Shown piece by piece: positions 23,229-31,648 of a DNA stretch of 64,000 nt. A model generated the notes under the pieces. That model did not search any database, was not told the DNA's origin, and worked only from the letters and a program-made list of their open reading frames with translations. Source of the stretch: CBDFLS01 sp965249185 (GTDB lineage Bacteria > Chloroflexota > Dehalococcoidia > Lucifugimonadales > Australimonadaceae); assembly GCA_965249185.1 (NCBI GenBank), contig CBDFLS010000002.1:1116001-1180000 (forward strand), given 5' to 3'. Position 1 is the stretch's first letter, and every line of letters starts with the position of its first letter. Made by a program: the position numbers and the translations under genes.

Positions 23229-24224
23229 ATGAAAGGCAAGACTTGGAGGATAGGACTGAGGCTGCTCAGCCTCATGGTGGTTTTTATGTTCGCAGCGGTC
23301 GCCTGCGGGGAAGAGGAGAAGCCCACGATCATCTTCTCGGATCTCAACTGGGACAGCGCCCAGCTTCAGAACGCCATCGCTGCGCGGATCGTCAGCGCGG
23401 GGTACGAGTACCCGACCGACAAGGTGTTCGGCGGCACGGTGCCGCTGATGGAGGCCCTTACCAGGGGCGACACCAACGTCACCTTGGAAATCTGGCTTCC
23501 AAACCAGCAGGAAGCCTACGACCAGGCCATCGCTGAGGGCACCATCGAGGTAATTGGGAACAGCTTGGAGGACAACTGGCAGTCCGCCTTCATTGTGCCT
23601 AAGTACGTGACGGACGCCAACCCCGGCCTTAGGACAGTCCAAGACTTGCGGGACCATATGGACCTCTTCGTAACCCCGGATTCCAACGGGAAAGCCCGGC
23701 TGCTGAACTGCCCGCCGGGTTGGGAGTGCGAGGTCACCAATACAATGCAGGTGGCGGGCTACGGCTTGGACGACGTGATTGAGCTGGTCAACCCCGGATC
23801 CGGCGAAGCTCTTGAGGCGGAGATCCGCGCTTCCTTTGAGAAGGAGGAGCCAGTGCTGTTCTACTACTGGGGACCCACCACCCTCAGCAACGCTCTGAGC
23901 ACTGAATACGGCGGCTACACCCTCTTGGAAGAGCCCCCGTACAGCACCGAGTGCTGGGACGCCGAGAGGAACTGCGGCTACTCTATAGCGCAGGTTCTTA
24001 TCGTCATGCGCAAGAACCTAATCGACCAAGCGCCGGACCTAGTCACATTCTTCGAGAAGTGGGACTTCAACGCGGCCAACCAGCTGGAGGCGGAGGGCTA
24101 CCTCGGCGAGTTGGACGGGGACTTTTTCGCCGCCGCGGACAAGTTCCTGCAGAACAACTCGGCATGGAAGAACTGGGTCACCTCGGACGCGGCCTCCAAG
24201 GTTGAGGCAGCCGTCGGTTCCTAG
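23229..24224 (+). CDS. proX: Glycine betaine/proline-binding lipoprotein (ProX/OpuAC type)
   Basis: Substrate-binding partner of the fused ProV-ProW. The signal peptide ends in a lipobox (FAAVAC, Cys about residue 26), so the protein is tethered outside the membrane. The mature part is an OpuAC domain (about 35-325) with IIFSDLNWDSAQLQNAIA and aromatic residues likely to cage the quaternary amine (W, Y and F in FYYWGPTTL). Two extra Cys (LNCPPGWECEV; STECWDAERNCGYS) may form disulphides. AAGAAAGGAGAG precedes the ATG. Betaine versus choline or carnitine specificity cannot be read directly. Confidence 0.92.
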   Translation: MKGKTWRIGLRLLSLMVVFMFAAVACGEEEKPTIIFSDLNWDSAQLQNAIAARIVSAGYEYPTDKVFGGTVPLMEALTRGDTNVTLEIWLPNQQEAYDQAIAEGTIEVIGNSLEDNWQSAFIVPKYVTDANPGLRTVQDLRDHMDLFVTPDSNGKARLLNCPPGWECEVTNTMQVAGYGLDDVIELVNPGSGEALEAEIRASFEKEEPVLFYYWGPTTLSNALSTEYGGYTLLEEPPYSTECWDAERNCGYSIAQVLIVMRKNLIDQAPDLVTFFEKWDFNAANQLEAEGYLGELDGDFFAAADKFLQNNSAWKNWVTSDAASKVEAAVGS

Positions 24225-24247
24225 AGCAGCGTAACTGTCGATGCCAG

Positions 24248-24283
24248 ACCGACCCCGCCCTATGCTTGTAGGGCGTGGTCGGT
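24248..24283 (+). terminator. Hairpin after proX
   Basis: A 15-bp stem with one mismatch (24248-24262 against 24269-24283) and a six-base loop. No T-run follows, so it is either a weak or factor-assisted terminator, or an RNA-stabilising 3' end separating the transporter operon from the next gene. Confidence 0.5.
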
Positions 24284-24290
24284 TCGTTGC

Positions 24291-25352
24291 ATGGGGCGTA
24301 TGAAACTGCATCGCCCGCAGTCCCCAACCCTCGCCGCCGTTTTGGCTGGCGTGGCCCGGCTGACCGCGTTGACCGCAGCCGTCGCCGCGATGGCGGCGGG
24401 CTGCAGCGGACCATCGGAGGCGCAGCCCGCCGATAGCGCACTGGAGGGGTTGGCGTCGCCCCGCGGGCTGACGGCCCTGGACGACGGTCGATTGCTCATC
24501 GCCGAGGTGGGCGGCGGGCGACTCCTGATCTTGGACCACCAAGACCGACTCGCCGTGCTCCACGAGGGCCTGCCACGGCTGAAAGACGGGCCGGAAGGAG
24601 CGCCCGCCGGGGTCTCTGCCGCCGTGCAGTTGGGCGGCATAACCTACTACGTGGTGGGGGAGGCCCGGGCCAAGGAGTTCCGCGAGGTCTACGCGCTGGC
24701 GCCGGGATCGCACCCCGTCGGTCTGACCGGCCAGGATCCCCTGGGGCTAGCCCCCCTCAATCCCATCACCAATCCCTACGACCTGCTGCCCGCCCCCTCT
24801 GGCGGACTGCTCGTCAGCGACGCTGGAGCCAACGCGGTCTGGCGCGTCACCCTCGCTGGCGAGATCCACCTCTACGCTCGACTGGACCCTCAGACCCACG
24901 CCACGGCTGACGGCTCGGCGCAGGTGGAGGCCGTGCCCACCGGCATTGCCTTGGGACCGGACGGCGCGGCCTACGTCGCCACCCTCACGGGGTTTCCCTT
25001 CCCCACCGGCGGTGCCCGGGTCCTGCGTTTGCAGGACGACAACGGCGACGGCGACGCTCTGGACCTCGGCGAGACCACCGTCTATGCTGACGGGTTCACC
25101 GCCGCGACGGACGTGGCTTTTGAGGCCGACGGCGCCATGCTGGTCACGGAGTACAGCGGCGACATGCGCTCCCTGGCCGAGGTTGGCTTCAAGGAGTCCC
25201 ACCTGTTCCCAGGCAGGCTGGTCCGGTGGCGCGACGGTGTCATGTCGGTGGTGGTCGATGGCCTTGTTTCCCCCACGGCCGTGGCGGTGGCGCGGGGCCG
25301 TACCTACGTCAGCGAGGAGTTCGCCGGCAGGGTGCACGTCGTCGAACCGTAG
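24291..25352 (+). CDS. ScyD/ScyE-like secreted beta-propeller lipoprotein
   Basis: A 353-residue exported protein. The N-terminus is a lipoprotein signal (MAAGCSG, Cys about residue 38). The rest is made of repeated SGL/NHL-like blades (SPRGLTALDDGRLLIAEVGG; NPYDLLPAPSGGLLVSDAG; VPTGIALGPDGAAYVATLTG; ATDVAFEADGAMLVTEYSG), which fits a six-bladed propeller. An EF-hand-like loop (DDNGDGDALDLGE) may bind calcium. ScyD/ScyE names come from scytonemin gene clusters, but most relatives are of unknown function, and no such cluster is present here. A second ATG at 24300 is equally plausible. Confidence 0.75.
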   Translation: MGRMKLHRPQSPTLAAVLAGVARLTALTAAVAAMAAGCSGPSEAQPADSALEGLASPRGLTALDDGRLLIAEVGGGRLLILDHQDRLAVLHEGLPRLKDGPEGAPAGVSAAVQLGGITYYVVGEARAKEFREVYALAPGSHPVGLTGQDPLGLAPLNPITNPYDLLPAPSGGLLVSDAGANAVWRVTLAGEIHLYARLDPQTHATADGSAQVEAVPTGIALGPDGAAYVATLTGFPFPTGGARVLRLQDDNGDGDALDLGETTVYADGFTAATDVAFEADGAMLVTEYSGDMRSLAEVGFKESHLFPGRLVRWRDGVMSVVVDGLVSPTAVAVARGRTYVSEEFAGRVHVVEP

Positions 25353-25385
25353 TATGCTATGGGCTGCCGGCCTACGGAGATGGAG

Positions 25386-25627
25386 CGAGTACCTGAAGAC
25401 CAGCGAGCTAACCGAGTCGCGGGCCTTCATCCACTCCTTTGTCAAGGAGATCGTCATCATGCCCGGCAAGGCCGTGGTGCGCTACACCATTCCCACGCCG
25501 CCGGACAGCCCGATAGGGGGCGGAGACGCCGCAGAGGTGGCTCTCCACGGCCCAGTTCGCAGTTCAGTACACGTTGGTGGAGCCGGACTGGACGAAATCA
25601 AGAACCTTCATCCGGCAGACACAATAG
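25386..25627 (+). pseudogene. C-terminal remnant of a second serine recombinase
   Basis: The frame reads LKTSELTESRAFIHSFVKEI, then VRYTIPTPPDSPIGG, which fits the C-terminal end of large serine recombinases from Chloroflexota-like genomes. After about 25565 the match continues in another frame (VEPDWTKSRTFIRQTQ, stop 25625-25627), so there is a frameshift. All catalytic parts are missing. It is not part of the recombinase at 16832-18469, which has its own different C-terminus. Confidence 0.6.
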
Positions 25628-26008
25628 CAACGGAAAACTCAGGTACTCCTGGGCGGTCGGTTTGGGTCCATTCAAGCTAGGTCGGATTATTGGCCAGCAG
25701 CGTGCCCCACAACAGCCTGGCGGAGAGTGTGGGCCGTAGGGAACGGGCGTGGAACGCGAGCGAGCAAGCACACCGGGGCCAGCTAGGTCTGCCGGAGTTC
25801 AAGCTAGCGAGCCGGGATGGCTCGACTCCCTGTGATTGGTTCGATGCCTGTCGACTAGGCTAAGCCCTCGCAATCATCGAAGAGGGTAAATATGACCAAG
25901 GCCTTGCGGCACTTGTGGGTGTGAGCCTGGATTCCGCGCGAGCAGGCGACATAGGACTTTGCCAACTATTAGTGTTGAGGCCTTTTCAGTTGACTTACCA
26001 GCCATCCA
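25628..26008. other. Intergenic, nothing recognised
   Basis: No open reading frame with a ribosome site, RNA gene or clear repeat was found. A tRNA T-loop-like stretch near 25838 has no matching stem. Confidence 0.5.
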
Positions 26009-27253
26009 CTACGCTAGTTTGGTAAGGAGGAACTCAGCCCCAAGGAATATCATGAAAGAGGCGACAGGGGCGAGGAACGCAGTGAAGAACCGTCGGATAG
26101 AGGCAATATCGAAAGGCCAGACGGGAAAAGCCCTGGTTAAATCATAGAGGTCCTGTAGTGATTTGATCCTGTTGACGAGGTCAACACTAAGCAAGTCTCC
26201 AGACGGCGGAGCGTCCCGACTTTCCCCTTCAGCATTCAGAGCGCTGCGAGCGCCTATATACGCCTTGTCGAACTCTTCGGAAAGCAAGTCCAGCCGGTCC
26301 CTTTTGGCCCTTTCCATTGCCCTATGAGCCGGCCACAACGTAAGTAGGAACGCTAGCGGTGACAGCACTGCATACACGATCAGGCTCACCAAGAGCACAG
26401 GATCGCTAACTATCTCAGATATACCAGGGTCTCCCTCTGCCCTGGACACTATTGAGACGTAGGCCAACAAGATCAAAAGAAGTCCAATAACTGCGATAAA
26501 CCACGTCATCCGTGTTGCAAACTCATGCAACGCCGAAAGTCCGCCACAACGATCGGGATGCCAAGGACGAAGCCGAACAATCTCTCCCGACCTGGATGTG
26601 AAAACTCGGAAAAGTCCCGTTATCGTCGCGATGTATCGAGCGGCTATAGAGGTGATTAGGAACCAGACCAGCCAAATAGCTGGGATGGCTATCATGTAGA
26701 AGAGCCAGATATCCCTTCCAATCCGGGGAGTTCTCTCCCAGATGTTATTGAATCCTTGAATGATGAGAGCCACCGTTACTACGATGGCCAACAATGCCGG
26801 GACCAAATGCCAGCCGGCCGCCTTCATGAGGCCCTCAATCGAACGTTCACCGCTTCTCACAATGTTTCTAACGTCATCTCCGATGACACCGTCTCGATCC
26901 AGTGGTAGACGGGCGAACAGGGTGCCGCTACTCCGCATGATCCACGGATAAAAGGCCGCAAGCAATGGAACCGTGACGAATTGATAGACCACAACGGGCC
27001 AATGCCCAAACTGCCAACTCACGAAGTCGCCAAAACGAGCCCCACCCTGCCACAGGGCATATCCCAAGACAGCTACCAAGTGTAGAAACGCGACAATGAT
27101 GAATGCGAATACGACTGCGCCGAGGGACGATATACGGAGTCGCTGAACCAGAAACCTCGCCACAGGGTCCCGGACGTAGGAATCAAATTCGAGGGCATTG
27201 CCAGACTCTGGAGTCTCCGATTGCCTCCTCTGCAACATGCTTCTCAAGACCAT
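26009..27253 (-). CDS. Multi-pass membrane protein of unknown function
   Basis: 414 residues with about seven predicted membrane helices (near residues 45-70, 85-105, 150-168, 185-210, 255-275, 292-312 and 390-412). A conserved-looking motif RPWHPDRCGGLSAL lies in the loop before helix five, and FPVWPFDIASIRRFF before the last helix. I recall HPD..GGL plus P.WPFD motifs in uncharacterised integral membrane proteins, but no function is known to me. A basic N-terminus suggests a cytoplasmic start. A second Met at residue 6 could also be the start. Confidence 0.7.
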   Translation of the reverse strand: MVLRSMLQRRQSETPESGNALEFDSYVRDPVARFLVQRLRISSLGAVVFAFIIVAFLHLVAVLGYALWQGGARFGDFVSWQFGHWPVVVYQFVTVPLLAAFYPWIMRSSGTLFARLPLDRDGVIGDDVRNIVRSGERSIEGLMKAAGWHLVPALLAIVVTVALIIQGFNNIWERTPRIGRDIWLFYMIAIPAIWLVWFLITSIAARYIATITGLFRVFTSRSGEIVRLRPWHPDRCGGLSALHEFATRMTWFIAVIGLLLILLAYVSIVSRAEGDPGISEIVSDPVLLVSLIVYAVLSPLAFLLTLWPAHRAMERAKRDRLDLLSEEFDKAYIGARSALNAEGESRDAPPSGDLLSVDLVNRIKSLQDLYDLTRAFPVWPFDIASIRRFFTAFLAPVASFMIFLGAEFLLTKLA

Positions 27254-27302
27254 CTATCTCACCCCCGCGGAATGTGAATCACCTTAAGGCGCCTGTTGCT
27301 TT

Positions 27303-28160
27303 GGTCTAGGGTAAAGTCCCGTTTTAGCCACCGGATTAGCTTTGAAGCAGCTTGAACAATGTCTTAACCTGTTCTGGTCCCAACAGACGCCGATGATTGT
27401 AGCGCCAGACATACTCAGCAAGATAGAGGGGCAGCCGTTCTCGGCGGACTCCCCCTTTGGCTGCCAGACGCCGCTTGAGATAACCCCAGAAGCCCTCCAA
27501 GCCGTTGACGTGGCTCCCTTGCCGATCGCTGAACGCCTGGCTGTGGTCCACAAGCCGGTGGACGTAGCCCCCCGCTGCGACGCCCGTGTAGCTGGTAAAG
27601 GTGTCCGAGCAGACGATGGAGCCACGTTGCACGCGTTGGTGCAGGAGCGGCAGCAGGGTCTTGGCTTCCACGTTAGGTACCACTTGCGCCCACACCAGGC
27701 CACCTCGACACAGGATCCCAAAGACAGCTTGCTTAGTGGTTCCACGGCCCCGCTTCGTGCCCTGAACACGCTTTGCCAGGCGCCTGTTGCGCCAGGAACC
27801 TCCCAGGTAGGTCTCGTCGACCTCCACCACGCCGGAGAAGACATGGGGAACGTCCCGGACCATGGCCTGGCGCACCACGATCAGGGCTCGCAGGACTCGC
27901 TTTCGCTCCAGGCGGGCCTCCTGGGCAATCACCTCGGCACTCTGCCCCAAGACGAACCAGCGCAACAGTCGCCGCCACTCCCCTGGCGACAACCGAAGCG
28001 GCAGCGCCCTGGGCACCCACTCGTAGTGGCAGGCTGCACAACGACTCTTACCTCGCCGAATGCTCCAGCTCTTGGCGTGTTGACATCGAGGGCACCCAAT
28101 CTTCCGTCCCGTGCCACCATTCTCTCACAGGTGGCTGTTTTGGGACTATACCCTGGTCTA
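27303..28160 (-). mobile_element. IS1595-type element, copy 1
   Basis: Both ends are present: GGTCTAGGGTAAAGTCCC on the low-coordinate side and its partner GACCAGGGTATAGTCCC (complement) on the other, each continuing into AGCCACC. Length is about 858 bp. No 8-bp target duplication was found. The copy lies between two membrane-protein genes and breaks neither. Confidence 0.8.
27336..28121 (-). pseudogene. IS1595-family (ISXO2-like) transposase, start codon lost
   Basis: Comparison with 46042-46869 shows the original ATG is ACG here, with an in-frame TGA just upstream. Initiation from GTG 28016 would give 226 residues and drop the N-terminal zinc ribbon (CPRCQHA, then CAACHYEW). The DDE domain is intact: VVEVDETYLGG (Asp), VCSDTFTSY (Asp), and the Asn/Glu region HVNGLEGFWGYLKRRL. 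The natural stop (KLLQS) and right end are kept here, unlike the other copy. Confidence 0.85.
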
Positions 28161-28239
28161 TACTGAGGAGCAGGTCTTTGGGCCACCTATAGTGGGAGAG
28201 ACTCACATTGGGCGCCTATTGCGAATAGTAGAATCTACA

Positions 28240-29259
28240 ATGGCAACTCCAGAGAGAATATCGTCCACATTATTTTTGATAGGCGCCGCCATACTCTTGG
28301 TAGCATCCGTGGGCTGGGGTAATGTGCCGGCGATGCCGGCACATTATAGCATGGCCCTGGGAGTGCCCGGCGAAATAGTCACCGAACAACCATTGCTCCG
28401 GCTCCCACCCGAGGACTTGGAGAAGAATATCGGGATCCCGAAAGTGTTGTATTGCCAGAGTGAAAACCGTGAAGCAACCTATTTCACCTACGTTTACGTC
28501 TGGTCCTTCAGCGATTCACCCTTAGTCAGCCGGGCTCTAGGATACCCGAGCCATCGTTGGGACTATGAACCCATAATCGTAAGAGTCGATAAAGAGTCGC
28601 GGGCAACAGCCTATATATATGATGCGGGACACTACCGCGCTCGATCGACTTCGAACGCTCATTTCGAAGTTGTATCCGGAACGCATGCATTCAAGCCGTC
28701 GCAGAAACCTGTAGGCGAGAAGCTCGGCAGCGGGCAGTTCGAACCTCTAACCTCAGACTCATTGAACATGATCAACTCACAACTGGAAAGGCTCCCTCGA
28801 ATTCCTTTCAGGCCAGGTCTCAGCCTCTCCTGGGCCTGCAATGCTCCGTGGGAGGTGGAAAGGGTCGACGCCTTTTCAGGACCGACGGCCGTAGGCCGGA
28901 TACCGCCTCAGGCAAATGTGCTCGGCGGCCTGGGTATTGGCATGATAGTGGCGGCTGTCAGCTGGCTTATCGTCCGGATGGTTCGTGACTATCGAACTTG
29001 GTACGGATCCCGGGTTGCGGTGTTCGGGCTATGCGGAGCTATCGTGGGTGGGATGGTCGGATATGAGATCGTCTTTGGAGTCACTGGCTCCGGTGTGCCT
29101 CGAAGTATAGCAGTGGTTCTGGGCGTTCTGGCAGGCACGGCCGCAGGGACTGGAGCTTCAGGTCTGGCAGGCGCGATTGCTAGAAGCGGGTTTCTCAGCT
29201 CCCTTGTTGCTGGAGCGATCAGTTCTTTGGCTGCCACTATATTGACGGCGGTCTGGTGA
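28240..29259 (+). CDS. Membrane protein with large extracytoplasmic domain, unknown function
   Basis: 339 residues. One N-terminal membrane segment (about 10-28) is followed by a soluble, probably external domain (about 29-225) and about four C-terminal helices (near 230-250, 262-283, 290-312 and 317-338), the last two rich in Gly and Ala. ATG 28240 is chosen because the longer frame upstream runs into the IS1595-type element. No family was recognised. The IS insertion ends 80 bases upstream and may have replaced the original promoter region. Confidence 0.6.
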   Translation: MATPERISSTLFLIGAAILLVASVGWGNVPAMPAHYSMALGVPGEIVTEQPLLRLPPEDLEKNIGIPKVLYCQSENREATYFTYVYVWSFSDSPLVSRALGYPSHRWDYEPIIVRVDKESRATAYIYDAGHYRARSTSNAHFEVVSGTHAFKPSQKPVGEKLGSGQFEPLTSDSLNMINSQLERLPRIPFRPGLSLSWACNAPWEVERVDAFSGPTAVGRIPPQANVLGGLGIGMIVAAVSWLIVRMVRDYRTWYGSRVAVFGLCGAIVGGMVGYEIVFGVTGSGVPRSIAVVLGVLAGTAAGTGASGLAGAIARSGFLSSLVAGAISSLAATILTAVW

Positions 29260-29463
29260 AGATCGACCGAACTGTACTGTTAGCGCCATTTCCAACTAGG
29301 TCTGTTCACATCTGAGACCAGGGCAGTCATTCAGATGCCGAGCGGGTATTCCGGCACTATTGTGCGGAGTGGGAGGACAATCAGACTCACTTGGAGTGGA
29401 TTGAATCGCTGTGCTAGTATTCGCCTAGGTGTTTTGTACTCTGACAGTATCGGAGGGCAAGCT

Positions 29464-29631
29464 ATGGCGTTTTCGTGCCAGAATTGCAGTCATTCAACGG
29501 GAAGCTGCGTGGTCTGGAGATGTCCCAGATGTAAGGGTCTGTACTGCAACTGTTGCATCAAGACTGGTTTCTTCTCAGGTCGATGCGCGTGCGGTGGCAA
29601 GATCAGATCAGGGGACGCTGTTCGAGGCTAG
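29464..29631 (+). CDS. Cys-rich mini-protein, likely zinc-binding
   Basis: A 55-residue protein starting at an ATG preceded by GGAGGGCAAGCT. Ten Cys residues occur in CQNC, a lone Cys, CPRCKGLYCNCC and CACGG patterns. This fits one or two zinc ribbons or a treble-clef knuckle. A longer in-frame start at 29335 exists but has no clear ribosome site. It is unrelated to its neighbours as far as can be seen. A regulatory or nucleic-acid-binding role is only a guess. Confidence 0.55.
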   Translation: MAFSCQNCSHSTGSCVVWRCPRCKGLYCNCCIKTGFFSGRCACGGKIRSGDAVRG

Positions 29632-29857
29632 TTAGTTACTTACCAAGGACCTTGACCAGGCTCCCATTTATCACAGGGTATTTGGGGAATCGCAATCTTT
29701 CATTGCTCCGCCTGAGCCGGAGCCACCGTCGGTGGTGGGAGTGAAGGCCCCAGCGTGCGCTCCAAGAGCATCCTGAGTTCATCAAGATAAAGCAGCTGGC
29801 CCACATGTGTTGGCAATCAGCACAAGTGGGACAGATTAGGACCCGAGAAGATTATTA

Positions 29858-30745
29858 TTATGAAGAGCTGCGTGGGAGCTCCCTGAGGGTCTTGTTGTAG
29901 CGTCTTCGCCGTTCTAGCGTCTGGACCTGCACCTCCTTTCTCCGTTGGAGGATCTGCTCCCGCCTTCCGTTGAGCATGTCTGCGGGCGTCACGTTGGCCA
30001 GCGCCTTATGATAGCGTCGGTAGTTGTAGTAGGCCACGAAGGCGGCGATTGCTGCTTCCAGGGCAGAAGGCATCTCGTAGGGGACCTGTTTGACGTCCCG
30101 CTTGATACTCTGGTGATAGCGCTCGAGCTTGCCATTGGTCTGAGGGTGGAACGGCGCGGCCACTGGGACCTCAGTCATGCCGGTCTTATCCACGGCCTCT
30201 TGGACCACCTCGATGAGAGGGTCGGTGGTCATGTCCCGCTGGAGCTTGTGGGCCAGTATGAAGCGGGAGTAGTCGTCCATCACGGTGACCAGGTAGTAGT
30301 AGCCCCAACCGATCACCTTGAAGTAGGAGGCGTCGGTAGCCCACATCTGGTGAGGGCCGCTGGTCTTGCGATGGTACTCTTTGCCGGCCTTGAGCTGCAT
30401 CTCGGGTGACTTCACAAGACCTTCTCTACACAGGATGCGATACACAGTGGACTCGGATACAGCGAAGGCCAGGTTGTCTGTAGACCACGCTGCCAACTGG
30501 CGGCTACTTAGCTCCGGCATCTCCCTGGCCGCTTCCAGGATCGACCGTTCCTCCTGAGGTCTAAGGCGGTTCCACGGTGGAGCGCTGGCTCCAGGTCGGT
30601 CCTCGAGACCTTGTTGATGTTGTTGTCGCATCAACCACCGATAGTAGGTGCTCTTGGGAACACCCAGGTCTCTGAGCACCCGACGCTTGGCCAGCGGTGA
30701 TGCGGCTACACTGGCCAGGACCGTCGCCTTCTCAACGGCGCTCAT
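29858..30745 (-). pseudogene. IS3-like OrfB with deletion of a catalytic Asp
   Basis: 295 residues in one open frame. The N-terminal helix-turn-helix (LRDLGVPKSTYYRWL) and the first Asp (WATDASYFKV) are present, as is the Glu (NGKLERYHQS). Relative to copy A a net 32 codons are missing between VPV and PFHP (junction near 30156-30162), which removes the LLSDNGPGYV segment with the second catalytic Asp. The deletion keeps the frame, so the gene looks intact by length alone but should be catalytically dead. Confidence 0.85.
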
Positions 30746-31149
30746 CCGCTGGTACCGACGCCGTTCTGGGGCATTGGTATGGCCGTTTTTTTCAGACGGT
30801 AGACCTCGAGGGATAGCTCGGCTACCAACTGCTTGAGCTCGCCGTTCTCCCGCTTGAGATCCTGGATCTCCTGCCGGGTGGCATCGCGCACCGTGTCACG
30901 GGACAGCCGCTCCCTGCCCGCCTCCATGAACTCCTTGGTCCACGAGTAGTAGGAGTGGGGCTTGATACCCTCCCGCCGGCACAGGTCGTTCACGGTGACC
31001 TCGCGGCGGAAGCCCTCCAGCACGATACGGATCTTCTCTTCCGGGGTGTATTTGCGCCGGGTAGCCGCTCTAACTCGTCGAACGAAGGACCTAGTCTGCT
31101 CCGACCGCTGATCGGCGGCCTCGGCCTTGCTGACGTCTGACTGGGACAT
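30742..31149 (-). CDS. IS3-like element OrfA (copy B)
   Basis: 135 residues, with the HTH core (EKIRIVLEGFRREVTVNDL; CRREGIKPHSYYSWTKEF) and a zipper region (LKRENGELKQLVAELSLEVY). ATG 31149 follows AAAGGAGCAGCG, a better start than the upstream Met codons. The stop overlaps the orfB start as ATGA. A run of seven A on the coding strand (30786-30792) is followed by an open -1 frame into orfB, so an OrfAB fusion by frameshifting is plausible. Confidence 0.87.
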   Translation of the reverse strand: MSQSDVSKAEAADQRSEQTRSFVRRVRAATRRKYTPEEKIRIVLEGFRREVTVNDLCRREGIKPHSYYSWTKEFMEAGRERLSRDTVRDATRQEIQDLKRENGELKQLVAELSLEVYRLKKTAIPMPQNGVGTSG

Positions 31150-31648
31150 CGCTGCTCCTTTCATGAGGTACTCTACCCTCACTTCAGGAGCTCACACCAC
31201 TCTCAGACTCTCGGGTTTTCTACCCCTCTCACGTGTCCCATTATCGCTGACGGTCTACACTCTTAGACCGCAACTTCTGCACGTGCACTCATGTCCAAGC
31301 ATCAGGTATATTGAAAGGCTTCGTCCACAAACGCTGCATGTCTCCGTTGTCTCTACCTGCGTTGGCGGCGTTGCCATCTTCCGACGCTCTTCTTCAACCG
31401 GAATTACCCATATCAAGCTGCCTGGGTCCAAGCAACGCACCATCCTCGACGAGAGCCATCGTAGTATCAGTCACGGATGCCGTCAACCATCCAATCAAGC
31501 GCACAAAACCATCTCTCGGCGTGGTGAGTTAGCGGCCCCAGGCAGCGGAGGTGGCTTTCACCACGTTTGCACTCCCTTCAAACTCCTCCGGGCGCGCACC
31601 TCGCCCTTGGTTGCCTCTCTTCACCTCTGATGACCTCAAGGATAATCG

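Larger units (their letters stand above)
29808..31259 (-). mobile_element. IS3-like element, copy B (1,452 bp)
   Basis: The ends match copy A: TGTTGGCAATCAGCACAAG on the left and CGCTGACGGTCTACA on the right, each next to a TGGGAC box. It carries orfA and an orfB with an internal deletion. No target duplication is seen at the flanks. It lies 138 bases from the intact IS1380-type element. Confidence 0.85.

Noticed and set aside
25820..25870. Possible tRNA or tmRNA end (GGTTCGAT sequence near 25838)
   Set aside because: The T-stem does not pair, and no acceptor or anticodon stem could be built around it.
31255..31377. A 40-codon minus-strand frame with CSVCGRSL and CTCRSCG
   Set aside because: The Cys spacing is suggestive, but the stop is supplied by the IS end and there is no clear ribosome site; it is too weak to list as a gene.
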